The notes beneath the pieces were generated by a model. The model was not told the DNA's origin. It saw nothing but the letters and a program-made list of their open reading frames with translations, and searched no databases. A stretch of DNA of 64,000 nucleotides from Proruminimicrobium sp963666965 (GTDB lineage Bacteria; Elusimicrobiota; Endomicrobiia; Endomicrobiales; Endomicrobiaceae). The stretch covers positions 744,001-808,000 of the forward strand of contig OY762939.1 of NCBI GenBank assembly GCA_963666965.1, written 5' to 3'. A program made the position numbers and the translations under genes. Of the stretch, positions 34,143 through 43,025 are shown piece by piece; within the stretch, counting starts at the first letter, position 1; every line of letters starts with the position of its first letter.

Positions 34143-35397
34143 CTTTTTTTCTCAAAATGATTCTCTTTATTTTTTTTGAAGTAGCGCTGTCTATTTCTAT
34201 TTCAAAATTTTTCCACGTTGTCTTTTCATAGACTTTCGGTATGTATCCGAAACATTCCAATACCCATCCGTTAATAGTCGAAAAATGTTCTTCCGGTATC
34301 GAAAGTTTAAGTTCGTCATTTACGTTTGATATCGATTCGGAAGCGTTTATAATATATTCATTTTCTCTTAATTTTACAATATTTCTTTCCTGTATATCAT
34401 ATTCATCCCAGACTTCTCCTATGATTTCTTCAAGGATGTCTTCTATCGTTACAAGCCCTATAGTCGAACCGAATTCGTCGACTATTATTCCGATATGCTG
34501 GTGGTTTTTCTGGAAATTTATAAAAAGCTGTTTTATGTGGGCCGTTTCAGGTATGTAGTATACCGGTTTTATGATATCTTCAATTCTTAAAACTCCGCCG
34601 CTGCGCCAGGTCATAGCAAGATCTTTTATATGAATCATTCCTATTATATTATTCATTGACTCTCTGTATACGGGAATTCTTGTGAATTTATTTGCGATAA
34701 TTTCGTCTATTATCGTATCCTGAGGTCTGTTTATGTCAACAGCAAGTATTTCAGATCTCGAAACCATGACCTGAGTTACTTTTGTTTTTCTGAATTCGAT
34801 TATGCGTTTGATTATTTTTCTTGATACCGGCGACAACGGAGAAACCTCCGCGTTTGAAAGAAGAAAATCGATTTCATCTGCTTCTATAGAGGCAGGTTCT
34901 GCAGTATTTCGTCCGAAAAAATTGAGCATTGAAGTTGAAATTGAAACAAGGAATGTGTTCAGCTTTTGCGTTAAATCCGAAAGGGCAATTATTAAAGGCA
35001 GAGTTTTTAATGAAAAGAACTCTACGTTATATCTTGCTATTGTTTTAGGTATTATTGAACCAAAAACCAGTACTATCAATATTGAAATTGCCGTAAAAAT
35101 TACGGCCCATAATGTTTTATTTAAAGAGAAATGTTCTATCAGGCTTATTTCAAGAGAAGTAGATACTACACCGACGGCAACAACCGATATGTTCATGAGA
35201 ATCAATATTGACGTTATGATATCCTGCTGGTTTTTTTCCCATGCGGTAATATATTTATGCAGTTTGTTGTATTTTTCTTTCAGTCTTCTCATGCTTGAAT
35301 GAGACAGGCTTGTAAGAGCGGTTTCAACCGCCGAAAAAAATGCAACAAAAATAACAAGCATGCAAAAAAGGATTAGTTTAAATATAATAATAATCAT
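34132..35397 (-). CDS. CNNM/CorC-family membrane protein with CBS pair and CorC-HlyC domain
   Basis: This 421-residue protein has a DUF21 (CNNM) domain of about four helices (1-190; FFSAVETALTSLS, IPKTIARY). A CBS pair follows (about 205-330; NIIGMIHIKDL, GLVTIEDILEEIIGE), then a C-terminal CorC/HlyC domain (about 340-421). These proteins are linked to magnesium export or homeostasis; older annotations say hemolysin. It overlaps the second CNNM gene by ATGA. The pair next to ybeY and a pgpH-like gene is a familiar arrangement in bacteria. Confidence 0.9.
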   Translation of the reverse strand: MIIIIFKLILFCMLVIFVAFFSAVETALTSLSHSSMRRLKEKYNKLHKYITAWEKNQQDIITSILILMNISVVAVGVVSTSLEISLIEHFSLNKTLWAVIFTAISILIVLVFGSIIPKTIARYNVEFFSLKTLPLIIALSDLTQKLNTFLVSISTSMLNFFGRNTAEPASIEADEIDFLLSNAEVSPLSPVSRKIIKRIIEFRKTKVTQVMVSRSEILAVDINRPQDTIIDEIIANKFTRIPVYRESMNNIIGMIHIKDLAMTWRSGGVLRIEDIIKPVYYIPETAHIKQLFINFQKNHQHIGIIVDEFGSTIGLVTIEDILEEIIGEVWDEYDIQERNIVKLRENEYIINASESISNVNDELKLSIPEEHFSTINGWVLECFGYIPKVYEKTTWKNFEIEIDSATSKKIKRIILRKKDVL

Positions 35398-36392
35398 AAT
35401 TCGTACTCGTCAAGAATTTCTCCTACAATTTCTTCGACTATATCTTCAAGGGCAACCATTCCTATAATTTTATTTTTTGAATCTTTTATAAAAGCTATGT
35501 GGGTTCTTCCTGACTGCAATTCTTTAAGCAGTTCGTTTATTTTTTTATCTTCCTGTATAAAATAAGCCGGTTTTATAAAATCTTTTACGGCATTTTCATT
35601 TTTTTCTTTTAAAATCTGAAGGACGTCATTTATATGTATGTATCCTATAATGTTTGTTTTAATTTCATCGTATACCGGCACTCTTGTTCTTGCGGTTTCA
35701 ACTATTTTATCTATGAAAACTTCAGTGTTTTCTTTTATATTTACCGATTCTATGTTTGCAAAAGGGGTCATTATTCTTGCCGCCGATATTTCGGTAAAGT
35801 TTACCGATTTTTCTATCATTATGCTTATTTCCTTGTCAAAAATGCCGTCTTTATCGGCTTCTGCTATCAGAGATTTTATTTCTTCGCTGCTTAAAGTGGG
35901 TCGTATTGTGTTTGTGTTATTTTTTCTGAAAATGATATCGAAAATTTTATATACTGGCAGCAGAAAAGGTTTTGTCAAATATTCTATTTTTGTCAAAACC
36001 GGCATTGCGGCAAGAGTAACTTTCTGCGCATTTGCGTTGCTGTATATCTTAGGAGTAATTTCACCTATGACAAGAACCAGAAATGTCAATATTATCCATG
36101 TGAAAAATTCGACTATATGTCTTTGCACCATTGAAAAAATGGCAACGGAAAGAGATGTTGCAAGAAAGCTTATCATCATATCGGAAATTACGTTGCCGGT
36201 AAGAATAAGCGTTAGCAAATAATAAGGGCTGTCAAGCCACTTTATCAGAGGAATCGCTATTGATTTGTGTGAGACGATCAGTTTTTTAATTCTGTATTTT
36301 GACAGTCGGTTCAGCGCAATTTCGGCCGCGGACCAAAAAGCCGAAGATATAAAAAAAAGCACTAAAAATACAAGTCCTAAGAAAATAAACAT
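35394..36392 (-). CDS. CNNM-family membrane protein with CBS pair, lacking the CorC-HlyC domain
   Basis: This 332-residue paralogue of the next gene has a DUF21 domain (SAFWSAAEIALNRLS, ITPKIYSN) and a CBS pair (NIIGYIHINDV, GMVALEDIVEEIVGE). It ends just after the second CBS domain, so the usual C-terminal CorC/HlyC domain is absent. The two may form a heterodimer. It starts within the ybeY 3' end (16-base overlap). Confidence 0.88.
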   Translation of the reverse strand: MFIFLGLVFLVLFFISSAFWSAAEIALNRLSKYRIKKLIVSHKSIAIPLIKWLDSPYYLLTLILTGNVISDMMISFLATSLSVAIFSMVQRHIVEFFTWIILTFLVLVIGEITPKIYSNANAQKVTLAAMPVLTKIEYLTKPFLLPVYKIFDIIFRKNNTNTIRPTLSSEEIKSLIAEADKDGIFDKEISIMIEKSVNFTEISAARIMTPFANIESVNIKENTEVFIDKIVETARTRVPVYDEIKTNIIGYIHINDVLQILKEKNENAVKDFIKPAYFIQEDKKINELLKELQSGRTHIAFIKDSKNKIIGMVALEDIVEEIVGEILDEYEL

Positions 36393-36826
36393 TTAAAAAT
36401 TTTATCCTGTCTGGAAAACATCAGATTTTTGTTTTTCGGATCATAATCTGTATAACCCTCAAGATGCAGGATCGCGTGTATAACAAGATAACATAATTCT
36501 TCAATGTGAGACATGCCGTATTTCTTTGCGTTTATTTTTGGTCTGTTGTCGGATATGTAAATGTCTCCCATGAAATTTTCTTCGGATACAAGAAATGAAA
36601 TGACGTCGGTTATTCTGTTTACTTTTCTGAATTTTCTGTTCATTTTTTTTATTTCAGCGTCGGAAATCATTGTAAAACTTATGTGATAATTTTTAATTTT
36701 TTCATGTTTCAGCGCAAACTCGGCGGTTTTTTTAAGCGCCGGAATATGTTTTTTGTCAAAACCCGTAAAAAACAGAGATGATTTGAATTTATTTTTTTTC
36801 AATTTCTTTGTATTCGATTCTTGCAT
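36377..36826 (-). CDS. ybeY: YbeY-family rRNA maturation endonuclease with an altered zinc site
   Basis: This 149-residue protein matches YbeY, which takes part in 16S rRNA 3' processing and ribosome quality control. It has MNRKFRKVNRITDVISF near residue 62 and the zinc motif region HAILHLEGYTD at 117-127. The family consensus is HGxLHLxGYDH with three histidine ligands. The third position here is Asp127 (plus 36446-36448). Asp can bind zinc, so activity may remain. A 38-base overlap with the pgpH-like gene and that order match other bacteria. Confidence 0.88.
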   Translation of the reverse strand: MQESNTKKLKKNKFKSSLFFTGFDKKHIPALKKTAEFALKHEKIKNYHISFTMISDAEIKKMNRKFRKVNRITDVISFLVSEENFMGDIYISDNRPKINAKKYGMSHIEELCYLVIHAILHLEGYTDYDPKNKNLMFSRQDKIFKCLFS

Positions 36827-38264
36827 GATATATCCCGCATAAAGTTGTGGTCATATTTTCTGCTATTTTTACAAGATCAGCCAGAGTAATGGGGCATTCG
36901 GAAAACTGGCCGTCGGTAAATTTATTGTTTATGACTTTTTCAACTACTTCTTTAAGTTTGCCGGCATTTTTATCGGTCAGAACTCTTGATATCGCCTCAA
37001 CAGAATCGGCTATCATGAGAATTGCTGTTACTTTCGTTGTCGGTTTATGGCACGGGTATCTGAAATCCTGCTCGTTTAATTCTTTATTTTGCTCAAGGGC
37101 TTTATTGTAAAAATACTGTATTATGGAAGTTCCGTGGTGTTCGTTTATCGCCTGAATTATAATGTCGTCTATTTTATATTTTTTTGCAAGCGCTACGCCG
37201 TCTTTTACATGTGATATGAGAATGAGCCCTGAAAGAGAAGGCGACAATTCGTCATGCGGATTTTTTTTTGAATGCTGGTTTTCTATAAAATATTCCGGAT
37301 TTTTTAATTTTCCTATATCATGGTAATAGGCGCTTGCTCGTGCAAGAAGTGAATTTTCTCCTATTGCCGTGGCCGCCTGTTCGGCAAGAGACGCCGTTAT
37401 AAGCGAATGGTGATATGTGCCGGGAGCTTCAACCATAAGCCTCTTAAGCAGAGTATTATTAAAATCGACAAGTTCTATAAGTTTCATGTTTGTAGTTCTT
37501 GAAAAAAGAGTTTCAAGTATCGGCAGAGTCGACAATACTATAAGTACCGACAAAAATCCGCTTAAAAGGGAGAACCAGGCATTGTATTTTGCCTCATCAG
37601 GAGTATAAATCCCGAAAAGATACAGAACTATAACAAACAATATCATAGACATTGATACTTTTATGCCCACATTTACAAATTGCGAACGCTTGCTGATTTC
37701 TTTGATTCCTATTACCGAAGTTAAACATCCGATAAAATGAGTGATAAGCGTTATATTGTTAAAGTTGTCGGTTACGGCTAAAAAAATTGTCATCACAAAA
37801 ATGTAAATAAATCCGGCTCTGAGCGAGATAAGAACCGAAAGAATCATCGCAAACGCCGACATCGGAAACGCAACCGGGGACAGAGAATGTTCAAATATTT
37901 GGAATATCAGAAGAGAAACTATAAGTATGAAACTTACAAGAATCGCAGTGTCATTGTCTATTTTTGAAATTTTAGTGCTTTTGGTTATGTAAAAAATCAC
38001 AAAGAATAATATTATTGAAAAAATAATAAATACGGCGACCGCATTTCTCAAGGATAATCCGACCTGAAACAGAATCATGGAATAAAGAATTATGCTTGTA
38101 ACTGCCATAATAACTGCAAACGGAATCTTAAGTTTGCGGTTAAATGAACTGTCTGCGGATAATCTTATTATAGGAACATTGTGATAATTTTCATCCAGCT
38201 TTCTTATCAGAAAAAGCAGCCATAACTTTATCTGCGCCTTCAGCCAGTCGTTTAATTTATTCAC
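36789..38264 (-). CDS. Membrane HD-domain phosphohydrolase, PgpH-like (putative c-di-AMP phosphodiesterase)
   Basis: This 491-residue protein has about eight membrane helices (50-270) and a cytoplasmic HD domain with intact ligands. It shows YHHSLITASLAEQAA, AYYHDIGKLKNP, PSLSGLILISHVKDG, NEHHGTSIIQYFY and IADSVEA. PgpH proteins cleave cyclic di-AMP. The large extracellular 7TM-HDED domain found before the helices in Listeria PgpH is missing; only about 50 residues precede helix 1. It follows aspS by 3 bases and overlaps ybeY. Confidence 0.85.
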   Translation of the reverse strand: MNKLNDWLKAQIKLWLLFLIRKLDENYHNVPIIRLSADSSFNRKLKIPFAVIMAVTSIILYSMILFQVGLSLRNAVAVFIIFSIILFFVIFYITKSTKISKIDNDTAILVSFILIVSLLIFQIFEHSLSPVAFPMSAFAMILSVLISLRAGFIYIFVMTIFLAVTDNFNNITLITHFIGCLTSVIGIKEISKRSQFVNVGIKVSMSMILFVIVLYLFGIYTPDEAKYNAWFSLLSGFLSVLIVLSTLPILETLFSRTTNMKLIELVDFNNTLLKRLMVEAPGTYHHSLITASLAEQAATAIGENSLLARASAYYHDIGKLKNPEYFIENQHSKKNPHDELSPSLSGLILISHVKDGVALAKKYKIDDIIIQAINEHHGTSIIQYFYNKALEQNKELNEQDFRYPCHKPTTKVTAILMIADSVEAISRVLTDKNAGKLKEVVEKVINNKFTDGQFSECPITLADLVKIAENMTTTLCGIYHARIEYKEIEKK

Positions 38265-38267
38265 GCG

Positions 38268-40061
38268 TTACTTTTGTTCCTCCTGCTTTGAAAGCGGATT
38301 TTTTTGAATTATTTTTATGCCGAGTTCCTTAATCTGTTTTTCAGATACGACCGAAGGAGCGTTTGAAAGAGGACATATCGCCTTCTGTGTTTTTGGGAAC
38401 GCTATCACTTCTCTTATCGAATCTTCGCCCACAAGCAAAGCGCATAGTCTGTCGAAACCTATAGCAAGGCCGCCATGTGGCGGAGCTCCGTACGTAAGGG
38501 CATCGAGCAAAAATCCGAATTTTTCTTTTGCCGATTCATGAGTTATGTTTAAAAGATCAAATACTTTAGACTGCATTTCCTGTTTATGTATTCTTATCGA
38601 GCCGCCGCCGAGTTCTACGCCGTTTAAAACTACATCATAAGCTCTTGCTTTAACTTTACCGGCATCTTCAAAAGTAAGTTTGTCTTTGTCTTTTTCCTGG
38701 GCGGAAGTGAAAGGATGGTGTATTGCGGCCCATCTTTTTTCTTCTTTATCCCATGAGAACATAGGGAAATCAACAACCCATAAAAAATTATATTTGCTTT
38801 TATCTATTAATCCCAGTTCTTTGCCCATTTTGAGCCTGAGAGCTCCAAGTCCTTGGGCTACCGTTTCTTCTTCATCGGCAAGAAATACGAGCAAATCGCC
38901 GTCTTTTGCGTTGAATTTTTTTATTATTTCGGAAATTTCCTCGGGTTTAAAGAATTTTACTATATTTGATTCCGCACCCGAATTTGTAACTTTCATCCAG
39001 GCAAGTCCTTTTGCCCCGTATTCCGCAACAAATTTTGTAAGACCGTCTATTTCGGATCTTGAAAATTTTGCTCCGCCGGGTATGCAAAGACCTCTTACTG
39101 CTCCGCCTTTTGATATTACGGTATTAAAAACGCCGAATCCGCAGTTTGCCAGCTCTTTTGTAAAATCTTCAATGAGCATTTCAAATCTTGTATCGGGTTT
39201 ATCTGAGCCGTATTTGAGCATTGCGGTATCATAAGGCATTCTTTCAAAATGAGTTTTAATTTCAATATTTAAAGCAGATTTAAAAACTCTTGCAAGCATA
39301 TTTTCAACTATATTCATTATATCGTTTTCATCTATGAAAGACATTTCCATATCTATCTGCGTAAATTCAAGCTGTCTGTCGGCTCTCAAATCTTCATCTC
39401 TGAAGCATCTGGCGACCTGGTAATATTTGTCAAAACCGGAAACCATAAGAATCTGCTTAAAAATCTGCGGAGACTGCGGCAAAGCGTAAAAACTGCCGTG
39501 AGCCATTCTTGCCGGCACTAAAAAATCTCTTGCTCCTTCAGGCGTTGATTTTGTAAGAAAAGGTGTTTCTATTTCAAGAAAACCCTCTGAATTCAAATAA
39601 TCTCTTATTTCCTGCTGCATTTTATGTCTCAATATAAAATTCTTCTGGAATGAAGGCCTTCTCAAATCCAGATATCTGTATTTCAGTCTGACTTCTTCTG
39701 AGGTTTCTTTATAGTCATTTACTTCAAGAGGAAGAGCAGGACATGAATTTATTATTTCAAGTTCTGCGGCAATTATTTCTATTTTACCTGTAAACATATT
39801 CGGATTTACAGTTCCGGACGGTCTGTTTCTTACCGTTCCCTTTACGGATATTACAAATTCGCTTCTCAATTTTTCCGCGCTTGAAAATATTTCTTTATTT
39901 TCAGGCTGAAATACTATTTGAACCAGACCTTCTCTGTCTCTAAGATCAATGAAAATAACTCCGCCGTGATCTCTTCTGGAATGGACCCAGCCGCTTACAA
40001 CTATTTCTTTTGTCAAAAAACTTTCGTCAACTTTTCCGCAATAGCAACTTCTCTTCATCAT
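38268..40061 (-). CDS. aspS: Aspartyl-tRNA synthetase
   Basis: This 597-residue class IIb synthetase is of bacterial type: N-terminal anticodon OB-fold (VVSGWVHSRRDHGG), catalytic core with motif 2 FRDEDLRADRQLEFTQID, a bacterial GAD insertion (about 280-410) and motif 3 GLAIGFDRL. Whether it is discriminating or also charges tRNA-Asn cannot be told here. It is the first gene of the 12-gene minus-strand run and is divergent from coaD. A GAGGA ribosome site precedes a tandem ATGATG start. Confidence 0.96.
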   Translation of the reverse strand: MMKRSCYCGKVDESFLTKEIVVSGWVHSRRDHGGVIFIDLRDREGLVQIVFQPENKEIFSSAEKLRSEFVISVKGTVRNRPSGTVNPNMFTGKIEIIAAELEIINSCPALPLEVNDYKETSEEVRLKYRYLDLRRPSFQKNFILRHKMQQEIRDYLNSEGFLEIETPFLTKSTPEGARDFLVPARMAHGSFYALPQSPQIFKQILMVSGFDKYYQVARCFRDEDLRADRQLEFTQIDMEMSFIDENDIMNIVENMLARVFKSALNIEIKTHFERMPYDTAMLKYGSDKPDTRFEMLIEDFTKELANCGFGVFNTVISKGGAVRGLCIPGGAKFSRSEIDGLTKFVAEYGAKGLAWMKVTNSGAESNIVKFFKPEEISEIIKKFNAKDGDLLVFLADEEETVAQGLGALRLKMGKELGLIDKSKYNFLWVVDFPMFSWDKEEKRWAAIHHPFTSAQEKDKDKLTFEDAGKVKARAYDVVLNGVELGGGSIRIHKQEMQSKVFDLLNITHESAKEKFGFLLDALTYGAPPHGGLAIGFDRLCALLVGEDSIREVIAFPKTQKAICPLSNAPSVVSEKQIKELGIKIIQKNPLSKQEEQK

Positions 40062-40139
40062 AGTCCTCGCTTATAAATTTAAAACTCAGATAATTTTATC
40101 AAAAAAAAACAAATAATAACAGTATTCAGAGTGAAAATA

Positions 40140-40168
40140 TTGATAAAAAACTCGGAATTTGGTATAAA
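40140..40168 (+). promoter_or_regulatory. Sigma-70-type promoter of coaD, positioned for a leaderless mRNA
   Basis: TTGATA (40140-40145), a 17-base spacer and TATAAA (40163-40168) precede the coaD ATG by only six bases. The predicted +1 is the A of the start codon or next to it. No ribosome site is present between the -10 box and ATG. Confidence 0.7.
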
Positions 40169-40174
40169 ATCGCA

Positions 40175-40663
40175 ATGAATAACAATTTAATTGCCGTTTA
40201 TCCTGGCAGTTTTGACCCGCCGACAAACGGACACATAGATATCATATCAAGGGCATCTGTAATATTTCCAAAAGTTATAGTTGCCATAACCCATAATCAA
40301 AACAAAGAACACCTCTTTTCTTTGGAAGAAAGAGTTGAAATGATGAGACAGTCTACATCTTCCTTAAAAAACGTGCAGATAGATTCGTTTTCAGGGTTGT
40401 TGGTAGATTATCTTGACAATATAGGCAGTTTTGTTGTTGTAAGAGGATTAAGAGCTTTATCCGATTTTGAATATGAATTTCAGATGGCTCTTATGAACAG
40501 GACATTAAACAGAAAAATAGAAACGGTTTTTCTGATGCCTGCGCAGGAATACACTTTTTTGTCATCAAGCATGGTAAGAGAAATAGCAGCTCTCAACGGA
40601 GATTTTAAAAAACTCGTGCCGGACGCTGTTTATGAAAGGCTTAAAAACAACAAAAGGATATAA
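40175..40663 (+). CDS. coaD: Phosphopantetheine adenylyltransferase
   Basis: This 162-residue nucleotidyltransferase makes dephospho-CoA from 4'-phosphopantetheine and ATP, the penultimate step to CoA. Motifs are PGSFDPPTNGHIDII (TxGH), VVVRGLRALSDFEYE and YTFLSSSMVREIA. Length is typical. It is the first gene of the + strand operon with pilT, which starts 2 bases after its stop. The start codon has no Shine-Dalgarno and sits at the predicted transcription start. Confidence 0.96.
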   Translation: MNNNLIAVYPGSFDPPTNGHIDIISRASVIFPKVIVAITHNQNKEHLFSLEERVEMMRQSTSSLKNVQIDSFSGLLVDYLDNIGSFVVVRGLRALSDFEYEFQMALMNRTLNRKIETVFLMPAQEYTFLSSSMVREIAALNGDFKKLVPDAVYERLKNNKRI

Positions 40664-40665
40664 AA

Positions 40666-41745
40666 ATGAAAACTTACACTTTAAGCGATCTTTTGGAAGA
40701 AATATGTGACAATCTTGCATCGGATTTGCACATATGCGTCGGAATTCCGCCTATGATGAGAATAGATACTCTTGTCCGTCCAATGGGAGAGACAGCCCTT
40801 ACCAAAGATATGGCAGAAGAAATAATCTATTCGGCTCTTACAAACGAGCAAATCGCAAGATTTGAAAAAAATAATGAACTTGATGCGTCATTTCCTGTTA
40901 AAAATGTAGGAAGAGTCAGAATAAATGTGTACAAACAGAGAGGCTCGATAGGCGCGGCAATGAGATTTCTTCCAAATACAACAAAGAGTTTTGAAGAACT
41001 TGGTCTTCCTAAAATAATTTTTGATATAGTCGATTTGCCAAAGGGGCTTGTTCTTATTACAGGGGCAACCGGTTCCGGAAAAACAACTTCTCTTGCATCA
41101 ATGATTAATTATATCAACGAAAACAGAAACGGGCATATAATAACTATAGAAGACCCTATAGAATATCTTCATCAGCATAAAAACTGTATAGTAACTCAAA
41201 GAGAAGTAGGTACCGATACGGAATCTTTTACTGGCGCTTTGAGGTATGTTTTAAGACAGGATCCGGATATAATACTTATCGGAGAAATGCGTGATTATGA
41301 GACAATGGCTGCCGCTGTAACTCTTGCCGAAACAGGACATTTGGTATTTGCAACACTGCATACCATGGATGCTACTTCAACAATAAACAGAATAATAGAC
41401 TCTTTTCCCGCTCATCAGCAGCCGCAGATAAGAACACAGCTGTCGATGACTTTAAAAGCTGTAATTTCACAGCAGCTTTTGCCGCATTTTACCGGGAAAG
41501 GAATGGTTCTTATTTCTGAAGTCCTTATGATTCACGACAGCGTAAAAAATATTATAAGAGATTCAAAGATAGAGCAGATATATTCGGTAATACAGACAGG
41601 AAAACAGTGGGGAATGCATACAATGAACCAGTCCTTATACGAGGCTATAGTATCAAACAAAATTTTAAAAGATATAGCATACAGTTACTCCACTAAAAAA
41701 GACGAACTGGAAAGATTGCTTACGAATTATGTTAAAGGGAGATAA
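40666..41745 (+). CDS. pilT: Type IV pilus retraction ATPase PilT
   Basis: This 359-residue hexameric ATPase powers pilus retraction. The N-domain is followed by Walker A GATGSGKTTS near residue 132, the Asp box TIEDPIEYLH, Walker B IILIGEMRD and the His box FATLHTMDATSTINRI. No membrane segment is present, as expected. Linked pilD and pseudopilin genes and the comEC homologue elsewhere in the window suggest twitching and perhaps DNA uptake. Confidence 0.94.
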   Translation: MKTYTLSDLLEEICDNLASDLHICVGIPPMMRIDTLVRPMGETALTKDMAEEIIYSALTNEQIARFEKNNELDASFPVKNVGRVRINVYKQRGSIGAAMRFLPNTTKSFEELGLPKIIFDIVDLPKGLVLITGATGSGKTTSLASMINYINENRNGHIITIEDPIEYLHQHKNCIVTQREVGTDTESFTGALRYVLRQDPDIILIGEMRDYETMAAAVTLAETGHLVFATLHTMDATSTINRIIDSFPAHQQPQIRTQLSMTLKAVISQQLLPHFTGKGMVLISEVLMIHDSVKNIIRDSKIEQIYSVIQTGKQWGMHTMNQSLYEAIVSNKILKDIAYSYSTKKDELERLLTNYVKGR

Positions 41746-41752
41746 AACAACA

Positions 41753-42178
41753 ATGGATATTAAAAAAAATTCTATTGTAATTGAAATATTGATAGGGCTT
41801 GGCGTTATTTTACTTCTGACGCTTGTTTTATATCCTAAGTTTATAAGCATAGTAAGAAAATCACAGGAAGCAACAACGAGAGCAAATCTTACCGCTTTAA
41901 GAACTGCCATAGCCGTATATTACGGAGATAACAGCGGAAATTTTCCGGGCGAAGATATAGCTGAAGTTTTAACAAAAGACGGTAAATACATAAAATTTAT
42001 ACCTGAAATTTCATGCCCTCCTTATCATGATAAAACAAATGTCATCACCGCAGCTCCTACCGGAGATTCCGGGAAATGGGCATATCAGACAAAAGACAGC
42101 GAAACGAGGCAGCAGGGTGAGATTTGGGTAGATTGCAGCCATAAAGATTCAAACGATATCGTTTGGAGTGAATATTAA
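41753..42178 (+). CDS. Pseudopilin-like protein with a non-canonical processing site
   Basis: This 141-residue protein has the shape of a type IV/type II pseudopilin: a short basic leader, one long N-terminal hydrophobic helix (about 6-30), then a globular region beginning RKSQEATTRANLTALRTAI and YYGDNSGNFPG. The expected G|F-T-L-I-E site is absent; the leader reads KKNSIVIEILIG. If Glu is at +5, the residue at -1 is Asn rather than Gly. I chose ATG 41753 because AAAGGGAGA lies about 8 bases upstream and the in-frame ATG at 41729 lies inside pilT. It sits between pilT and the peptidase gene. Confidence 0.72.
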   Translation: MDIKKNSIVIEILIGLGVILLLTLVLYPKFISIVRKSQEATTRANLTALRTAIAVYYGDNSGNFPGEDIAEVLTKDGKYIKFIPEISCPPYHDKTNVITAAPTGDSGKWAYQTKDSETRQQGEIWVDCSHKDSNDIVWSEY

Positions 42179-42191
42179 CGGAGTTGATTTG

Positions 42192-43007
42192 ATGTTTGAA
42201 GTAATAATAATTTTTTTGCTGGGTTTGTTTTTCGGCAGTTTTGCAAATGTGTGTATTTACAGAATGCCGAAAGAACTTTCGGTAGTTAAGCCTAGATCTC
42301 ATTGTACAAATTGCAATAAACTTATAAGCTGGTATGATAATATACCTGTTTTAAGTTATTTGTTCCTAAAGGGCAAATGCCGCGGATGCGGTTCTAAAAT
42401 ATCGATAATTTATCCTGTCATAGAAATTATCTGCGCATTGTTGTTTTTACTTATGTATATTCTTTTCGGTTTTTCATATATTCTTGCTGTATTTTGCGTT
42501 TTTATTTTTGCTCTTCTTGTAATAACCGTTATAGATTTGGAGCACCAGATTATTCCTGATGAGATGTCTCTGCTTCTTGTAATAGCAGGGTTTTCCGGAA
42601 GCTTTGTGAATTATACTCTTGGCAGCACTGTTTTGGAAAGAATACTTAATTCTTTCATAGGTTTTATAGCAGGCGGTGGAAGTTTATATTTGATAGCTGT
42701 GTTGGGAAAATGGATATTAAAACAGGATGCCATGGGCGGAGGGGATATAAAACTTATGGCCGGAGTCGGAACGTTTATAGGGTGGGAAAAAGTATTATTT
42801 GCAATATTTATAGCGTCCGTGCTTGGAAGTATCGTCGGAGTCACTCTGATTCTGCTAAAAAAAATCATGAGAAAAGACGCAATAGCTTTTGGCCCGTATC
42901 TTGCGGCAGGTTCGGCTTTAACTTTATTTTTGCCGCATCCGGCATTTATAATCAGTTCTATCCTTCTGTTTGAAGAACAGCTGTTGCTTAAATTTATCCA
43001 TTCATGA
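42192..43007 (+). CDS. pilD: Prepilin peptidase / N-methyltransferase
   Basis: This 271-residue polytopic aspartyl protease cleaves and methylates prepilins. It begins with GSFANVCIYRMP and has two CxxC pairs in the cytoplasmic loop (CTNCNK, CRGCGS). The catalytic aspartates are in VIDLEHQIIPDE and GGGDIKLMAG. I prefer ATG 42192, with GGAG eight bases upstream, over the in-frame ATG at 42168, which lies in the pseudopilin gene. It may process the odd pseudopilin just upstream and pilins encoded elsewhere. Confidence 0.93.
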   Translation: MFEVIIIFLLGLFFGSFANVCIYRMPKELSVVKPRSHCTNCNKLISWYDNIPVLSYLFLKGKCRGCGSKISIIYPVIEIICALLFLLMYILFGFSYILAVFCVFIFALLVITVIDLEHQIIPDEMSLLLVIAGFSGSFVNYTLGSTVLERILNSFIGFIAGGGSLYLIAVLGKWILKQDAMGGGDIKLMAGVGTFIGWEKVLFAIFIASVLGSIVGVTLILLKKIMRKDAIAFGPYLAAGSALTLFLPHPAFIISSILLFEEQLLLKFIHS

Positions 43008-43025
43008 TGCGCAATAGGGTAAAAT

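Noticed and set aside
35638..36222. 194-residue frame opposite the CNNM gene
   Set aside because: It is an antisense reading of a membrane protein, which naturally gives hydrophobic runs. No start signal and no recognisable motif.
34132..36392. Hemolysin annotation for the two CBS-domain membrane proteins
   Set aside because: The name comes from an old family label; the DUF21-CBS layout fits CNNM/CorC ion homeostasis proteins, and nothing in the sequence suggests a toxin.
38680..39234. 184-residue frame on the + strand opposite aspS
   Set aside because: It lies wholly inside the aspS catalytic region, and its Ser/Pro-rich translation is typical of an antisense reading of a conserved gene.
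40062..40139. Possible aspS promoter (TTGATA on the minus strand, 40097-40102)
   Set aside because: The -35 is good but no -10 of reasonable quality lies at 16-18 bases; the best match needs a 19-base spacer.
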